From the NCBI GenBank assembly GCA_964573105.1, contig CAZNIS010000001.1:186001-250000 (forward strand): 64,000 nt of DNA, given 5' to 3'. Shown here piece by piece: positions 26,579 through 35,227 of the stretch. Below the pieces are notes generated by a model. That model saw nothing but the letters and a program-made list of their open reading frames with translations, was not told the DNA's origin and ran no database searches. The translations under genes and the position numbers were made by a program. This DNA is from CAKZSB01 sp964573105. Its GTDB lineage: Bacteria > Pseudomonadota > Gammaproteobacteria > Granulosicoccales > Granulosicoccaceae. The first letter of the stretch is position 1; each line of letters starts with the position of its first letter.

Positions 26579-27496
26579 CCCTTCAAAGCGGTTGATCCTG
26601 CCTTGCCGACCACGCCAGCCAACCGCGAAAACAAACAGTAATACGGTGAGAATCAACTGAAGCGCGAGATCGCGGTTGCGAACCAGGGCTTCCACGTCGC
26701 CGGGTGCCAGCAGCGCGATAACACCGGTTACGGCGAGCGCGTTGAACATATTCGAGCCCACCACGTTGCCGATTGCCAAACCGTACTCTCGCCGCAAAAC
26801 ACACGCGATCGTGGCGGCAAGCTCAGGCAGGCTGGTACCGATCGCGACAATTGACAGGCCGATTAGCAGTTCGCTGACATTGGCGGCTCTCGCTATCTCG
26901 ACAGCGCCCCAGACCATCGCCCGTGAGCTGACCAGCAACAGCAAAAGGGCGATGAGTGTTTTGACCGCAGGTGGAATGCCGGACGGCGCCTCTTCCAGGC
27001 TGTGCGCATACTCGCCGGTCATCGAGTCGTCGTCAGTGTGCGTCTTGCCCTGCCAGATCAGCCAGCCGAGCACCAGAATCAACACCGCAAATGATGCAAT
27101 GCCATCGCCACGCGAGAGATGCAGGTCGAGCAGCAATGCGGCGGAAAAAAATACCACGGCGAGCAACAGTGGGATTTCCCGGCGCAATACGCCGGACGAG
27201 ACGGGTATCGGCATAAACAGGCTGGCGGTGCCAAGTATCAATGCGATGTTGGCGATGTTGGATCCGAGTGCATTGCCCAGCGCAATGGGCGCACTGCCAC
27301 TGCTGGCCGACATGATAGCGATCAGTATTTCCGGAGCAGAGGTGCCGAAGCTGACAATAGTCAGCCCGATCAGCAGTGGGGAGATGCCCATGCCGCGGGC
27401 GACTGCGCTGGCACCCTCAACGAATTTGTCGGCACTGATTGCCAGCACGAACAGGCTGATGATCACAACCAGGATTGGCAGTAAGGGTAGTGCCAC
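26516..27496 (-). CDS. Calcium/sodium antiporter, CaCA family (YrbG-like)
   Basis: A 326-residue inner-membrane cation exchanger with ten hydrophobic segments. Both inverted alpha-repeats are present: FGTSAPEILIAIMSASSG plus GNALGSNIANIALILG (first) and IGTSLPELAATIACV plus GNVVGSNMFNALAVTG (second), each with the ion-binding acidic residue. GTG start at 27496 with GGAG upstream. The 3' end overlaps the convergent membrane-protein gene by 63 bases. The ion specificity is inferred from the family. Confidence 0.92.
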   Translation of the reverse strand: MALPLLPILVVIISLFVLAISADKFVEGASAVARGMGISPLLIGLTIVSFGTSAPEILIAIMSASSGSAPIALGNALGSNIANIALILGTASLFMPIPVSSGVLRREIPLLLAVVFFSAALLLDLHLSRGDGIASFAVLILVLGWLIWQGKTHTDDDSMTGEYAHSLEEAPSGIPPAVKTLIALLLLLVSSRAMVWGAVEIARAANVSELLIGLSIVAIGTSLPELAATIACVLRREYGLAIGNVVGSNMFNALAVTGVIALLAPGDVEALVRNRDLALQLILTVLLFVFAVGWRGRQGRINRFEGLLFVGIFVAYQYWLFASVAN

Positions 27497-27513
27497 GGAG
27501 AACTCCGATGTGT

Positions 27514-28914
27514 TCAGGCGGCTACAGCGTCGATGGCGCGCCCGTGGAAGTCGAGACTGACGATCAACCCGGGTCGATTGTCGGCCAGGCGCAACTCGGC
27601 GCCGTGCATGCGGACCACGGCTTGTACAAGACTCAGGCCAAGGCCGTTGCCGGGCGACTTTCGTTCATTTTCAAGTCGAACAAAGCGCTGCAGGACGCGC
27701 TCGCGCTCTTCGCGTGGAATACCCGGGCCATTGTCTGTCACGGTGATATCGAAGTGTTTATCGTTGCCGCTGACGTGAATGCCGACGCGGCCGCCTTCGG
27801 TGGTGTACTTGACGGCGTTGTCGAGCAGATTCGTGATTGCCTGTGCCAGCAAATGCCGGTTGCCGTAAAACACCGGATTGGTTTCAATGTTCTCGACAAA
27901 CACCAGGCCGGCATCCTCGGCGACCGCACTGTAGAGTTCGGCCAGTTCTGCGGCCAGGTCGCCGATCGCCACATGCTGCCACTCGGTCTTGTCGAGTCCT
28001 GCCTCCAGCCGCGCGATACTAAGCATCGCGTTGAAGGTTTGAATCATGCCATCGGCTTCGCCAATCGACGACTCGATGGTATCCCGGTATTCATCGTCCG
28101 AGCGGTTTTCCAGTAGCGTCACTTCGAGCCGGTTGCGCAGCCGGGTCAGCGGACTGCGTAGATCGTGGGCAACATTGTTGGTCACTTGTTGCATGCTTTC
28201 CATCAGATCCTCAATCCGGGTCAGCATCTGATTGATCTTGACCGCGATGGCGTCGAATTCGTCTCGTCGATCAGTCACCGGGATGCGTCGTGACATGGCG
28301 CCGTTCATGATTTCGCCAGCGGTTTTGTCGACGCTTGCAATCCTGCGCAACACACTCGCGCTCATCACGATGCCGCCGGCGAGCGCGAACAGCAGCGTGA
28401 TGACAGTCGCGCCCATGACCAGCGTAAAGGTGTAGTCGAGCAGTGCTTTCTCGTCGCTCGTCTCGTGGCCGATCGTCAGCTTCAGTCCGTCCGAAAACTG
28501 GGTTTGTGCGACGCGAACCGGCAGGTTGGCTCGGGGGCTGTCGGCCGGCAGGTCTACTACTTCGGCCATCGGCTTGGTGCTGTGCGTGCGCACCGACTTT
28601 ATCCGCAGCGGCCATTCCTGTTCTGTGCTGTCGGTGATCTCGCTGCCTTCGCTTTCAAGAAAATAAAAGCGACCGTAAGTATCGACACGGTTGCGCTGCT
28701 GGATGGCATCGAGCAGTTCGTTCAGTGCACCGGAGGTGTAGAGGTTGACGAGAAAGTCAGTTTCGAGCCGCAATCGAGCGTCGACCTGAGACTCGATTTC
28801 ATCGCGCAGCGACCAGTAGATAAAGCCGAGCGTAACGGCTGAGAAGAGACTGAATAGTGCAGCGTAGACAATGGTCAGTCTGAACGCTGTCGTACTGAAC
28901 AAACGTATATTCAC
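27514..28914 (-). CDS. Sensor histidine kinase
   Basis: A 466-residue inner-membrane kinase. Transmembrane helices lie near 13-35 and 163-185, bracketing a ~125-residue periplasmic sensor without a recognised fold. A HAMP domain follows (about 186-240), then HisKA with the phosphoacceptor His250 in VAHDLRSPLTRL, and a HATPase with N box NLLDNAVKYT, G1 DNGPGIP and G2 GNGLGLSL. GTG start. It lies downstream of its OmpR-type partner, separated by 96 bases with a strong hairpin. The signal is unknown. Confidence 0.93.
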   Translation of the reverse strand: MNIRLFSTTAFRLTIVYAALFSLFSAVTLGFIYWSLRDEIESQVDARLRLETDFLVNLYTSGALNELLDAIQQRNRVDTYGRFYFLESEGSEITDSTEQEWPLRIKSVRTHSTKPMAEVVDLPADSPRANLPVRVAQTQFSDGLKLTIGHETSDEKALLDYTFTLVMGATVITLLFALAGGIVMSASVLRRIASVDKTAGEIMNGAMSRRIPVTDRRDEFDAIAVKINQMLTRIEDLMESMQQVTNNVAHDLRSPLTRLRNRLEVTLLENRSDDEYRDTIESSIGEADGMIQTFNAMLSIARLEAGLDKTEWQHVAIGDLAAELAELYSAVAEDAGLVFVENIETNPVFYGNRHLLAQAITNLLDNAVKYTTEGGRVGIHVSGNDKHFDITVTDNGPGIPREERERVLQRFVRLENERKSPGNGLGLSLVQAVVRMHGAELRLADNRPGLIVSLDFHGRAIDAVAA

Positions 28915-28977
28915 TGGGCGATCGACAGGCGTTTGTGCGGTATTAGCGGGTCTGGCGATTCGTCAGAGTGGCGTATG

Positions 28978-29004
28978 GGCGCAACAGCCAGACGCTGTTG
29001 CGCC
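28978..29004 (-). promoter_or_regulatory. Intercistronic hairpin between response regulator and kinase
   Basis: GGCGCAACAGC and GCTGTTGCGCC form a perfect 11-bp stem around a five-base loop, seven bases past the response-regulator stop. There is no T-run on the minus strand. It could be a partial terminator, an mRNA processing site or a stabiliser that sets the kinase-to-regulator ratio. Confidence 0.55.
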
Positions 29005-29010
29005 GATCTG

Positions 29011-29685
29011 TCAGCCTTCAACCAGTTTGTAACCGGCGCCGCGAACGGTGTGCAGCAGAGGCTGCTCGAAGTCCTTGTCGATCTTGCTGCGGAGACGGCT
29101 GATTTGTACGTCGATGACATTCGTTTGCGGGTCAAAGTGATAGTCCCAAACGTTTTCCAGCAGCATGCTGCGGGTGACCACCTGTCCGGTATGACGCATC
29201 AGGTATTCGAGCAGCCTGAATTCACGCGGCTGCAAGTTGATGTTGATTCCGGCGCGGGTGACCTTGTGCTTGAGCAGATCGAGCGTTAGATCTGCCACGC
29301 GCAGTGTCGTAACGGCATTCTCGGGCTGCGCGCGTCTCGACAGCGCCTGCAGTCGAGCGTGCAGTTCGTTGAGTGAGTACGGCTTGGTCAGGTAGTCATC
29401 GCCACCCGCTCGCAGACCGGTGACGCGTTCGTCGACATCGTCGAGTGCGCTGAGAATCAAAACCGGCGTGTTGTCGCCGCCGCGTCGCAGATCCTCGATC
29501 ATCGACAGGCCGTCCTTGCGGGGCATCATGCGATCGATGACCATCGCATCGTAGGCGTTGGTTTTGGCGTAGCTAAGCCCCGACTCGCCATCGTCGGCAT
29601 GATCGACCGCGTGACCGATCTCGTTTAAACCTTTGACGAGATAGCTCGCCGCTTCAATATCGTCTTCGACCAGTAATATGCGCAT
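29011..29685 (-). CDS. OmpR/PhoB-family response regulator
   Basis: A 224-residue DNA-binding regulator. ATG 29685 begins MRILLVEDD; an in-frame start upstream at 29736 is less likely. The receiver domain has the acidic pair Glu8-Asp9, the phosphoacceptor Asp51 in MVIDRMMPRKDG, and the Lys of YLTKPY. The C-terminal winged helix (about 128-222) contains LQPREFRLLEYLMRHTGQVV and ends VRGAGYKLVEG. It is the first gene of a two-gene unit with the histidine kinase. Tandem and inverted repeats upstream may be its own operator. Confidence 0.95.
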   Translation of the reverse strand: MRILLVEDDIEAASYLVKGLNEIGHAVDHADDGESGLSYAKTNAYDAMVIDRMMPRKDGLSMIEDLRRGGDNTPVLILSALDDVDERVTGLRAGGDDYLTKPYSLNELHARLQALSRRAQPENAVTTLRVADLTLDLLKHKVTRAGININLQPREFRLLEYLMRHTGQVVTRSMLLENVWDYHFDPQTNVIDVQISRLRSKIDKDFEQPLLHTVRGAGYKLVEG

Positions 29686-29805
29686 TTTTTGACTCGTACT
29701 AAAGTTGCAACCCGTCGCGAAACAGCGCGCGAGCAATAATGGGTGTACGAATGAGACAGGTGGTGTCCAAAGTTAGGTGACACGCAATCCCGTCTAATCT
29801 GGTGT

Positions 29806-29828
29806 TGCACAGCGAGTGTCACTGTGCA
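29806..29828. repeat. Inverted repeat upstream of the response regulator
   Basis: TGCACAG and CTGTGCA, 7-base arms with a nine-base spacer, about 120-140 bases upstream of the regulator start. The size suits a dimeric repressor site, but nothing identifies a binder. Confidence 0.4.
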
Positions 29829-29857
29829 CGCCCTCGGAACTGATGGTCCGGTGGTAT

Positions 29858-29877
29858 CGATACGAACCGATACGAAC
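29858..29877. repeat. Tandem 10-mer, candidate regulator box
   Basis: CGATACGAAC is repeated twice head-to-tail without a gap. OmpR/PhoB-type proteins bind direct repeats with roughly one helical turn between half-sites, and the adjacent gene encodes such a regulator, so autoregulation is a reasonable inference. It is about 175-190 bases upstream of the regulator start. Confidence 0.4.
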
Positions 29878-30203
29878 TCGGGACCGACAGTTATCATCCC
29901 ACATTGCGACGCAGTGTGCCACGCCACGACGAGGCCCTCGATGCAATGTTGAATGCCAAAATGCAGCAGTCGCGCTGCGTGTCGGGCAGGGGCTGTTCTG
30001 AGTGCGACGCTTGGTTGGCGCGGGCTGTAGCGGTTGGGGTTTTAGTTGGTAAATGTCGGTATTGCGCGCATGTCTCAGGCTGCAGGCACAAGCCACAAGC
30101 AATTCAATATTGCCAAAACTTAATGTTTAGCGCGGGTGTGCTCGTGCGGAAATTTTCGCGACGAAGACAGTATTAAGCCAGCACTACTTCAGGGTGAACA
30201 ATC

Positions 30204-30803
30204 GTGACATTGCCATTTTCCGGATCCGCTGATCGTAACAAGGAGGTAATCGGCGATGCGCTGCAGCCGTGGTTTTCCACAGTGTCGAATATTCTTGAAA
30301 TTGGCAGCGGTACAGCGCAGCACGCGGTGTATTTTTGTAGGCGCTTTCCTACATTGCGATGGTGGCCGAGCGATCGTGCAGATAATCTGGCGGTGATTCG
30401 GCAGCGAGTCGCTGATTCAGGACTCAGTAATGTTGAGGATGCCTTCGAGCTCGATGTAGCTGACGCGGTGCGATCACCCGCCGACTCATTCGACATGGCC
30501 TACTCGGCCAACACGGCGCATATCATGCGCCAGAGCGAGGTCGAGCTGATGTTCCGCATAACGGGTAGTTTGCTCGACGCTGAAGGTGTGTTCGCGCTCT
30601 ATGGCCCGTTTCACTATGACGGGGTGCATACGGCGCAAAGCAATCTGAGTTTCGATCAGATGCTGCGACAGCAAGCGCCGCACATGGGCGTTCGAGACAA
30701 GTATGTACTCGATGAATTTGCACAGGCTGCGGGGTTGCTGCCGCTCGACGACATCGAAATGCCGAGCAACAATCGCTTGCTGCTCTGGCGGCGCTCCACC
30801 TGA
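30204..30803 (+). CDS. DUF938-family class I methyltransferase-like protein
   Basis: A 199-residue protein, GTG start. The N-terminus FSGSADRNKEVIGDAL followed by ILEIGSGTAQHAVYF (SAM-binding motif I) is the DUF938 pattern; MAYSANTAHIMRQSEVELMF and FALYGPFHYDG are the other conserved segments. The family is close to eukaryotic METTL26 and its substrate is not established. It is convergent with glpK, ending one base before the glpK stop. Confidence 0.88.
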   Translation: MTLPFSGSADRNKEVIGDALQPWFSTVSNILEIGSGTAQHAVYFCRRFPTLRWWPSDRADNLAVIRQRVADSGLSNVEDAFELDVADAVRSPADSFDMAYSANTAHIMRQSEVELMFRITGSLLDAEGVFALYGPFHYDGVHTAQSNLSFDQMLRQQAPHMGVRDKYVLDEFAQAAGLLPLDDIEMPSNNRLLLWRRST

Positions 30804-32315
30804 TCAGCTGCCGGTGGACTTCGCACTGGCAGCGTAATGTTCCACCCCGGATACGGCATTGCGCCAGCCCGCCAGCAACCGGTCGCGTTCGCCGGCGTCC
30901 AGTGCAGGTTTGAATTCGCGATCCAGTTTCCAGTTCGATTTAAGATCATCCACATCGCGGTAAACACCCGCCTGCAAACCTGCCAGGTAGGCGGCACCCA
31001 GCGCGGTGGTCTCGGTTTGCACCGGTCGTTCCACAGGGATGTTCAGCACATTGGCGAGGAACTGGCACAGCCAGTTGTTGGCGACCATGCCGCCATCGAC
31101 ACGCACCCGAGTGGGGGTGACACCGTCTTTGGCCATGGCCGCAAAAAGATCACCGGTTTGATAGACCACAGATTCCAGAGTGGCTCGTACCAAATGTGCA
31201 ATTCCCGTATCACGGGTCAGGCCAAACAGCGCACCGCGTGCATCTGGATTCCAGTGCGGGGCACCCAGACCGGTAAACGCCGGCACCAGGTACACACCGG
31301 CATTGTCGGCGAGTTCTGACGATAAGCCCTCGGTCTCCTGCGCCGATTCAATGACCTTCAACCCGTCCCTTAGCCATTGCACAGCGGCACCGGCGACAAA
31401 GATCGACCCCTCGGTGGCGTAGGTGGTTTCGCCGTTGAGGCGGTATGCGATAGTCGTCAGCAGTTTGCTGCCGGAACTGAGCGCTTCCTGACCGGTGTTC
31501 AACAACACGAAGCAGCCGGTGCCGTAGGTACTTTTGATCGTGCCGGGCTCCAGGCAGTTCTGGCCGAAGGTTGCGGCTTGCTGATCGCCGGCGATGCCGC
31601 AAATGTGCAGTGACTGGCCGAGGTGTTCTTTTTCGATCTGGCCAAAATCGTGGGAGCTGTCGTGCACCGCTGGCAACATTGAGGCGGGAATCTCCAGAAT
31701 CCGCAGAAGCTCTTCATCCCATTCGTTCTTGTGAATGTTGTAGATCAGCGTGCGGGCTGCATTGGTTGCATCGGTTGCGTGGATCTTGCCGTTGCTGAAA
31801 CGCCACAGTAGATAGGTGTCGATCGTGCCGAATGCCAGCTCTCCACGCTCGGCCATCTCGCGCGCACCGTCGATATTGTCGAGGATCCAGCGAATCTTGG
31901 TGCCTGAGAAGTAGGGATCGAGCAACAGGCCGGTGCGAGCGGTGAAGGTGGCTTCGTAGCCGGATGACTTAAGTTCATCGCAAAAAGCCGCGGTGCGCCG
32001 ATCCTGCCAGACGATGGCGTTATAGATTGGCTCGCCGGTGGCGCGATTCCAAACCAGTGTCGTCTCGCGTTGATTGGTGATACCGGCGGCGGCGATCGGG
32101 GTCGATTGTTGCTCGGCTGCGGCAACCGCTTCGCGGCAGACCGCCAGAGTGGTGTCCCAGATTTCCTGTGGATCGTGTTCTACCCAGCCCGGGTGCGGGA
32201 ATATCTGTCGGAACTCACGCTGCGAGGTAAAGGCCGACGTGCCATCCTTCTCGAACAGAATCGCTCGTGAGCTGGTGGTGCCCTGGTCGATACTGAGAAT
32301 GTACTTGCTGGCCAT
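30804..32315 (-). CDS. glpK: Glycerol kinase
   Basis: A 503-residue FGGY kinase (E. coli GlpK has 502) that makes glycerol-3-phosphate. Start ATG 32315 gives MASKYILSIDQGTTSSRAIL; the frame extends upstream to 32363 without support. Motifs include AGITNQRETTLVWNRATGEP, NAIVWQDRRTA, GIAGDQQAATFGQ, TYGTGCFVLLNTG and VRVDGGMVANNWLCQFLAN. There is no glpF, glpD or glpR in the window, so it is an isolated gene here, divergent from the DegQ-type protease. Confidence 0.97.
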   Translation of the reverse strand: MASKYILSIDQGTTSSRAILFEKDGTSAFTSQREFRQIFPHPGWVEHDPQEIWDTTLAVCREAVAAAEQQSTPIAAAGITNQRETTLVWNRATGEPIYNAIVWQDRRTAAFCDELKSSGYEATFTARTGLLLDPYFSGTKIRWILDNIDGAREMAERGELAFGTIDTYLLWRFSNGKIHATDATNAARTLIYNIHKNEWDEELLRILEIPASMLPAVHDSSHDFGQIEKEHLGQSLHICGIAGDQQAATFGQNCLEPGTIKSTYGTGCFVLLNTGQEALSSGSKLLTTIAYRLNGETTYATEGSIFVAGAAVQWLRDGLKVIESAQETEGLSSELADNAGVYLVPAFTGLGAPHWNPDARGALFGLTRDTGIAHLVRATLESVVYQTGDLFAAMAKDGVTPTRVRVDGGMVANNWLCQFLANVLNIPVERPVQTETTALGAAYLAGLQAGVYRDVDDLKSNWKLDREFKPALDAGERDRLLAGWRNAVSGVEHYAASAKSTGS

Positions 32316-32408
32316 TGGCAGGTATGTGTTGCGAAGGGGCACACAATTTAACCCGGCGGGCATGGTTTGTCATCGCTGAAGAACCGCGTTGCACGGAACT
32401 GTGCTTGT

Positions 32409-32414
32409 ATAATT
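32409..32414 (+). promoter_or_regulatory. Candidate -10 element of the DegQ-type protease gene
   Basis: A perfect TATAAT lies 41 bases upstream of the start codon in the divergent glpK/protease region. The matching -35 position (CGCGTT) is poor, so activation or an alternative sigma factor may be involved. Confidence 0.4.
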
Positions 32415-32455
32415 GCCGCCCGCGTTGACGACTTTAAGGAATCTGCAGAGCCCCC

Positions 32456-33817
32456 ATGCACCATCTTTTCAGGCGCCTGACCGGCGCTTGCCTGATCATT
32501 TTTTCCTTGCTTTGGTCCTGGCAACTGCCGGCCGGTGGACTGCCGGGTATCGTCGATGGGCAGCCGCTGCCGAGTCTGGCACCGATGCTCGAATCCGCCA
32601 CTCCCGCCGTCGTCAATATTTCCACCAGCGGATCAGTTGAGGTTCAGCGCAACCCGTTTTTCGAAGATCCGTTCTTCCGGCGCTTCTTTGACCTGCCGCA
32701 GGGCAGCCGGCAGCGCGAGGCGCAGAGTCTGGGCTCGGGTGTGATCGTCGATGCTGACAATGGCACCATTATTACCAATCAACACGTCATCGCCGACGCC
32801 CGGGAAATCATGGTCACGCTCGCCGATGGCCGCGAGTTTACCGCCGAGCTGATCGGACAGGATCCGGTGGCGGATATTGCGGTGGTGAAAATTGAAGCCA
32901 AAGGTCTGGAACAACTCGATTGGGCCAATTCCGACGCTTTGCGCGTTGGTGATTTTGTCGTCGCGATCGGCAATCCCTTTGGCCTCGGGCAGACCGTGAC
33001 CTCGGGCATCGTATCGGCACTCGGTCGCAGCGGGCTGGGCATCGAGGAGGTCGAGGATTTTATTCAGACCGATGCCTCGATCAACCCCGGCAACTCGGGT
33101 GGGGCGCTTGTCAATCTGCGTGGTGAGCTCGTCGGAATCAACACGGCGATTGTCGGCCCGGGGGGTGGCAACGTCGGCATCGGCTTTGCGATACCGGCCA
33201 ACATGGCGCAGCAGTTACTGCAGCAGATACTGGCGACCGGCGAGGTGCGGCGCGGCCGCGTCGGGATATCAGTGCAGGAACTCACACCCGATCTGCAGGA
33301 GGTGTTTGGCGTCAAGCGGGGGGTTGTGATCTCCGCGGTGGAGGCGGGCTCAGCAGCCGAGGCGGGTGGTCTGAAACGCGGCGACGTGCTGGTCGAGATT
33401 GGTGATCGCAAGGTTCAGACTGTCAGCGATGTGCGCAACGCGATCGGGTTGTTGCAGATTGACGAGAGTATCGACATCTTCTTCTATCGCAATAAACAGC
33501 TGTACGAGACCAGCGTTCGCGTGCGCGCGAACGACAGCGGCACCGTGCAGGGAATCGTACTCGCGCAGCATCTGCAGGGCGCGACCTTTGAAAACGCCGA
33601 GACCAGCAGCGGACGCGGCTACGTCGTCGTGGCGGCAGTCGAGCGAGGCAGCAACATGGCAAACCGCGGCCTGCGGGCTGGAGACATCATCTTGTCGGCC
33701 AACCGGATTGCAGTTGCGGATGTTGAAGAGCTTGCGATGGCGGTGTCGCGAGACCGGACATCGACCCTGTTTAACGTGCAGCGCGGCAACGGCAGCCGAT
33801 ATCTGCTAATCGAGTAG
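32456..33817 (+). CDS. Periplasmic serine protease, DegP/DegQ (Do) family
   Basis: A 453-residue HtrA-family protease-chaperone. A hydrophobic signal covers residues 9-27. The catalytic triad is His110 (NQHVIAD), Asp140 (DPVADIAVVKI) and Ser214 (NPGNSGGALVN). Two PDZ domains follow, one near 260-345 (GISVQELTPDLQEVFG) and one near 365-450 (NRGLRAGDIILSANR). Its length and short linker are closer to DegQ than DegP. It degrades misfolded envelope proteins. No rseAB-like or mucD operon partner is adjacent, so the exact orthologue is left open. Confidence 0.94.
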   Translation: MHHLFRRLTGACLIIFSLLWSWQLPAGGLPGIVDGQPLPSLAPMLESATPAVVNISTSGSVEVQRNPFFEDPFFRRFFDLPQGSRQREAQSLGSGVIVDADNGTIITNQHVIADAREIMVTLADGREFTAELIGQDPVADIAVVKIEAKGLEQLDWANSDALRVGDFVVAIGNPFGLGQTVTSGIVSALGRSGLGIEEVEDFIQTDASINPGNSGGALVNLRGELVGINTAIVGPGGGNVGIGFAIPANMAQQLLQQILATGEVRRGRVGISVQELTPDLQEVFGVKRGVVISAVEAGSAAEAGGLKRGDVLVEIGDRKVQTVSDVRNAIGLLQIDESIDIFFYRNKQLYETSVRVRANDSGTVQGIVLAQHLQGATFENAETSSGRGYVVVAAVERGSNMANRGLRAGDIILSANRIAVADVEELAMAVSRDRTSTLFNVQRGNGSRYLLIE

Positions 33818-33831
33818 GTCCTGCCTGCCGA

Positions 33832-34278
33832 TCAGTGGCTGGAGTAGCCGGCGGTGTTCTTTTCGACCCAGCGGCTCGATTGATCGGTCAGTGTCTCCCG
33901 TTTCCAGAACGGCGCTCGCGACTTCAGAGCCTCCATCAGAAACCGGCACGCATCGAACGCGGCGGCGCGGTGCGCGGACCAGCAAGCGACGAGCACGATT
34001 GGATCGCCCGGCCGAATATCTCCGACCCGATGCACCAGCAGTACATCCTGCAACGGCCACTGGCTGCTGGCATCATCTATAATGAGTTGCAGCTGCGACT
34101 CGGTCATGCCCGGGTAGTGTTCCAGCGTCATCGATTCAACATCGTCGCCTTCGTTGAAATCGCGCATGGTGCCGACAAACGTTGCAGTGGCGCCGAATGA
34201 GCCGGCTTGCAGTCGATCTTCATGCGCCTTCAGGGCTGACAGTGGCTCGAACGGCTCGGCGCAGATGCTAACGGCCAT
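33832..34278 (-). CDS. moaE: Molybdopterin synthase catalytic subunit
   Basis: A 148-residue MoaE (E. coli 150). It dimerises and, with MoaD thiocarboxylate, inserts the dithiolene sulfurs into precursor Z. Conserved parts are GATATFVGTMRDFNEGDDV, LEHYPGMTE, VLLVHRVGDIRPGDPIVLVA and CRFLMEALKSRAPFWKRE with the catalytic lysines. Its Shine-Dalgarno GGAGG lies inside the end of moaD, so the pair is coupled. Runs convergent to the protease gene. Confidence 0.96.
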   Translation of the reverse strand: MAVSICAEPFEPLSALKAHEDRLQAGSFGATATFVGTMRDFNEGDDVESMTLEHYPGMTESQLQLIIDDASSQWPLQDVLLVHRVGDIRPGDPIVLVACWSAHRAAAFDACRFLMEALKSRAPFWKRETLTDQSSRWVEKNTAGYSSH

Positions 34279-34281
34279 TGG

Positions 34282-34515
34282 CTAGCCTCCTGTCACCGGC
34301 GGAAAAAATGCAACTTCGTCGCCGTCGTTGATCGCGGCGGTTTCGCTGGTGTGTTCGAGGTTGACGGCGCACAGGGTGTTTTCCGGCATCGGCTTGTCTT
34401 GCGCGATTGCCTGCCAAACATCTGCGACGGTCTGGATTTGTTCGATCGGGACCTCGGTCTCGCTGATCCCGAGATACTCGCGCATGCTGGCGAAGAGTTT
34501 GACTTTGACTGACAT
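34282..34515 (-). CDS. moaD: Molybdopterin synthase sulfur-carrier subunit
   Basis: A 77-residue ubiquitin-fold protein ending in the required Gly-Gly (PPVTGG), which is adenylated and thiocarboxylated. ATG 34515 starts MSVKVKLFASMREYLG, as expected; the frame continues to 34530. DGDEVAFFPPVTGG is the standard C-terminus. It precedes moaE by three bases and is divergent from moaC. Confidence 0.95.
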   Translation of the reverse strand: MSVKVKLFASMREYLGISETEVPIEQIQTVADVWQAIAQDKPMPENTLCAVNLEHTSETAAINDGDEVAFFPPVTGG

Positions 34516-34610
34516 GATTTCATTATGCACGCACCGATGATCGCCACCAAGCGTCCCCGGTCATATTACCGATCATCAGCGACTTCCAACAAGCCGAGCC
34601 GGAGAGCCGA

Positions 34611-35093
34611 ATGTCCGAACTGACCCACTTCAACAACCGAGGTGAGGCGCACATGGTTGATGTGGGCGACAAAGACGTCACCCACCGAGTGGCGATTGCC
34701 AGCGGTCAGATCAGCATGCAGCCAGAGACGCTGGCGATGATTGTCGACGGTGGGCACAAGAAAGGCGATGTGCTCGGTATTGCCAGGGTGGCGGGCATCA
34801 TGGGCGCCAAGCGCACCAGCGATCTGATACCGCTATGCCACCCGATCGGCCTGACGCGCGTTGAAGTCGATTTCCAAATTGATCGGGACGCCTGCTGCGT
34901 GAATGCCACAACCCGAGCCGAAACGCGCTCGCAGACCGGCGTGGAGATGGAGGCGTTGACCGCACTTCAGGTTGCGCTGCTGACGATCTACGACATGTGC
35001 AAGGCGATTGACCGCGGGATGCAGATTAACCAGGTCGGTCTGATTGAAAAGAAGGGTGGAAAGTCAGGTCACTGGAAGGCATCAGGCAACTGA
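34611..35093 (+). CDS. moaC: Cyclic pyranopterin monophosphate synthase
   Basis: A 160-residue MoaC, which with MoaA converts GTP to cyclic pyranopterin in molybdenum cofactor synthesis. Conserved segments are LTHFNNRGEAHMVDVGDKDV, KKGDVLGIARVAGIMGAKRT, IPLCHPIGLT and GVEMEALTALQVALLTIYDM, with the catalytic KAIDRGM. Start ATG has GGAG upstream. It is divergent from moaDE; moaA and moaB are not in the window. Confidence 0.97.
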   Translation: MSELTHFNNRGEAHMVDVGDKDVTHRVAIASGQISMQPETLAMIVDGGHKKGDVLGIARVAGIMGAKRTSDLIPLCHPIGLTRVEVDFQIDRDACCVNATTRAETRSQTGVEMEALTALQVALLTIYDMCKAIDRGMQINQVGLIEKKGGKSGHWKASGN

Positions 35094-35121
35094 AACCGAC
35101 ATTTCTATTAGTTATCGGTTT
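35093..35121 (+). terminator. Weak hairpin after moaC
   Basis: AAACCGA and TCGGTTT pair across a 15-base AT-rich loop directly at the moaC stop. The stem is short and the T-run minimal, so it is only a possible terminator. Confidence 0.3.
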
Positions 35122-35227
35122 AATCATCCGCCGGCCTGTTGCACAATAGCGCACATTACCAGAATGCAATCACTGCAAACTCCACCGCTAGCATGTACCT
35201 GATTGGCAGGGGCCCACGCGTCCCCAG

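Larger units (their letters stand above)
29686..30203. other. Divergent intergenic region, 518 bases
   Basis: It separates the response regulator (minus) from the DUF938 gene (plus) and must hold both promoters. The open frames here are short, Arg/His/Cys-rich and look like noise. Two repeats worth noting are listed separately: an inverted repeat at 29806-29828 and a tandem 10-mer at 29858-29877. I see no RNA gene. Confidence 0.55.
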
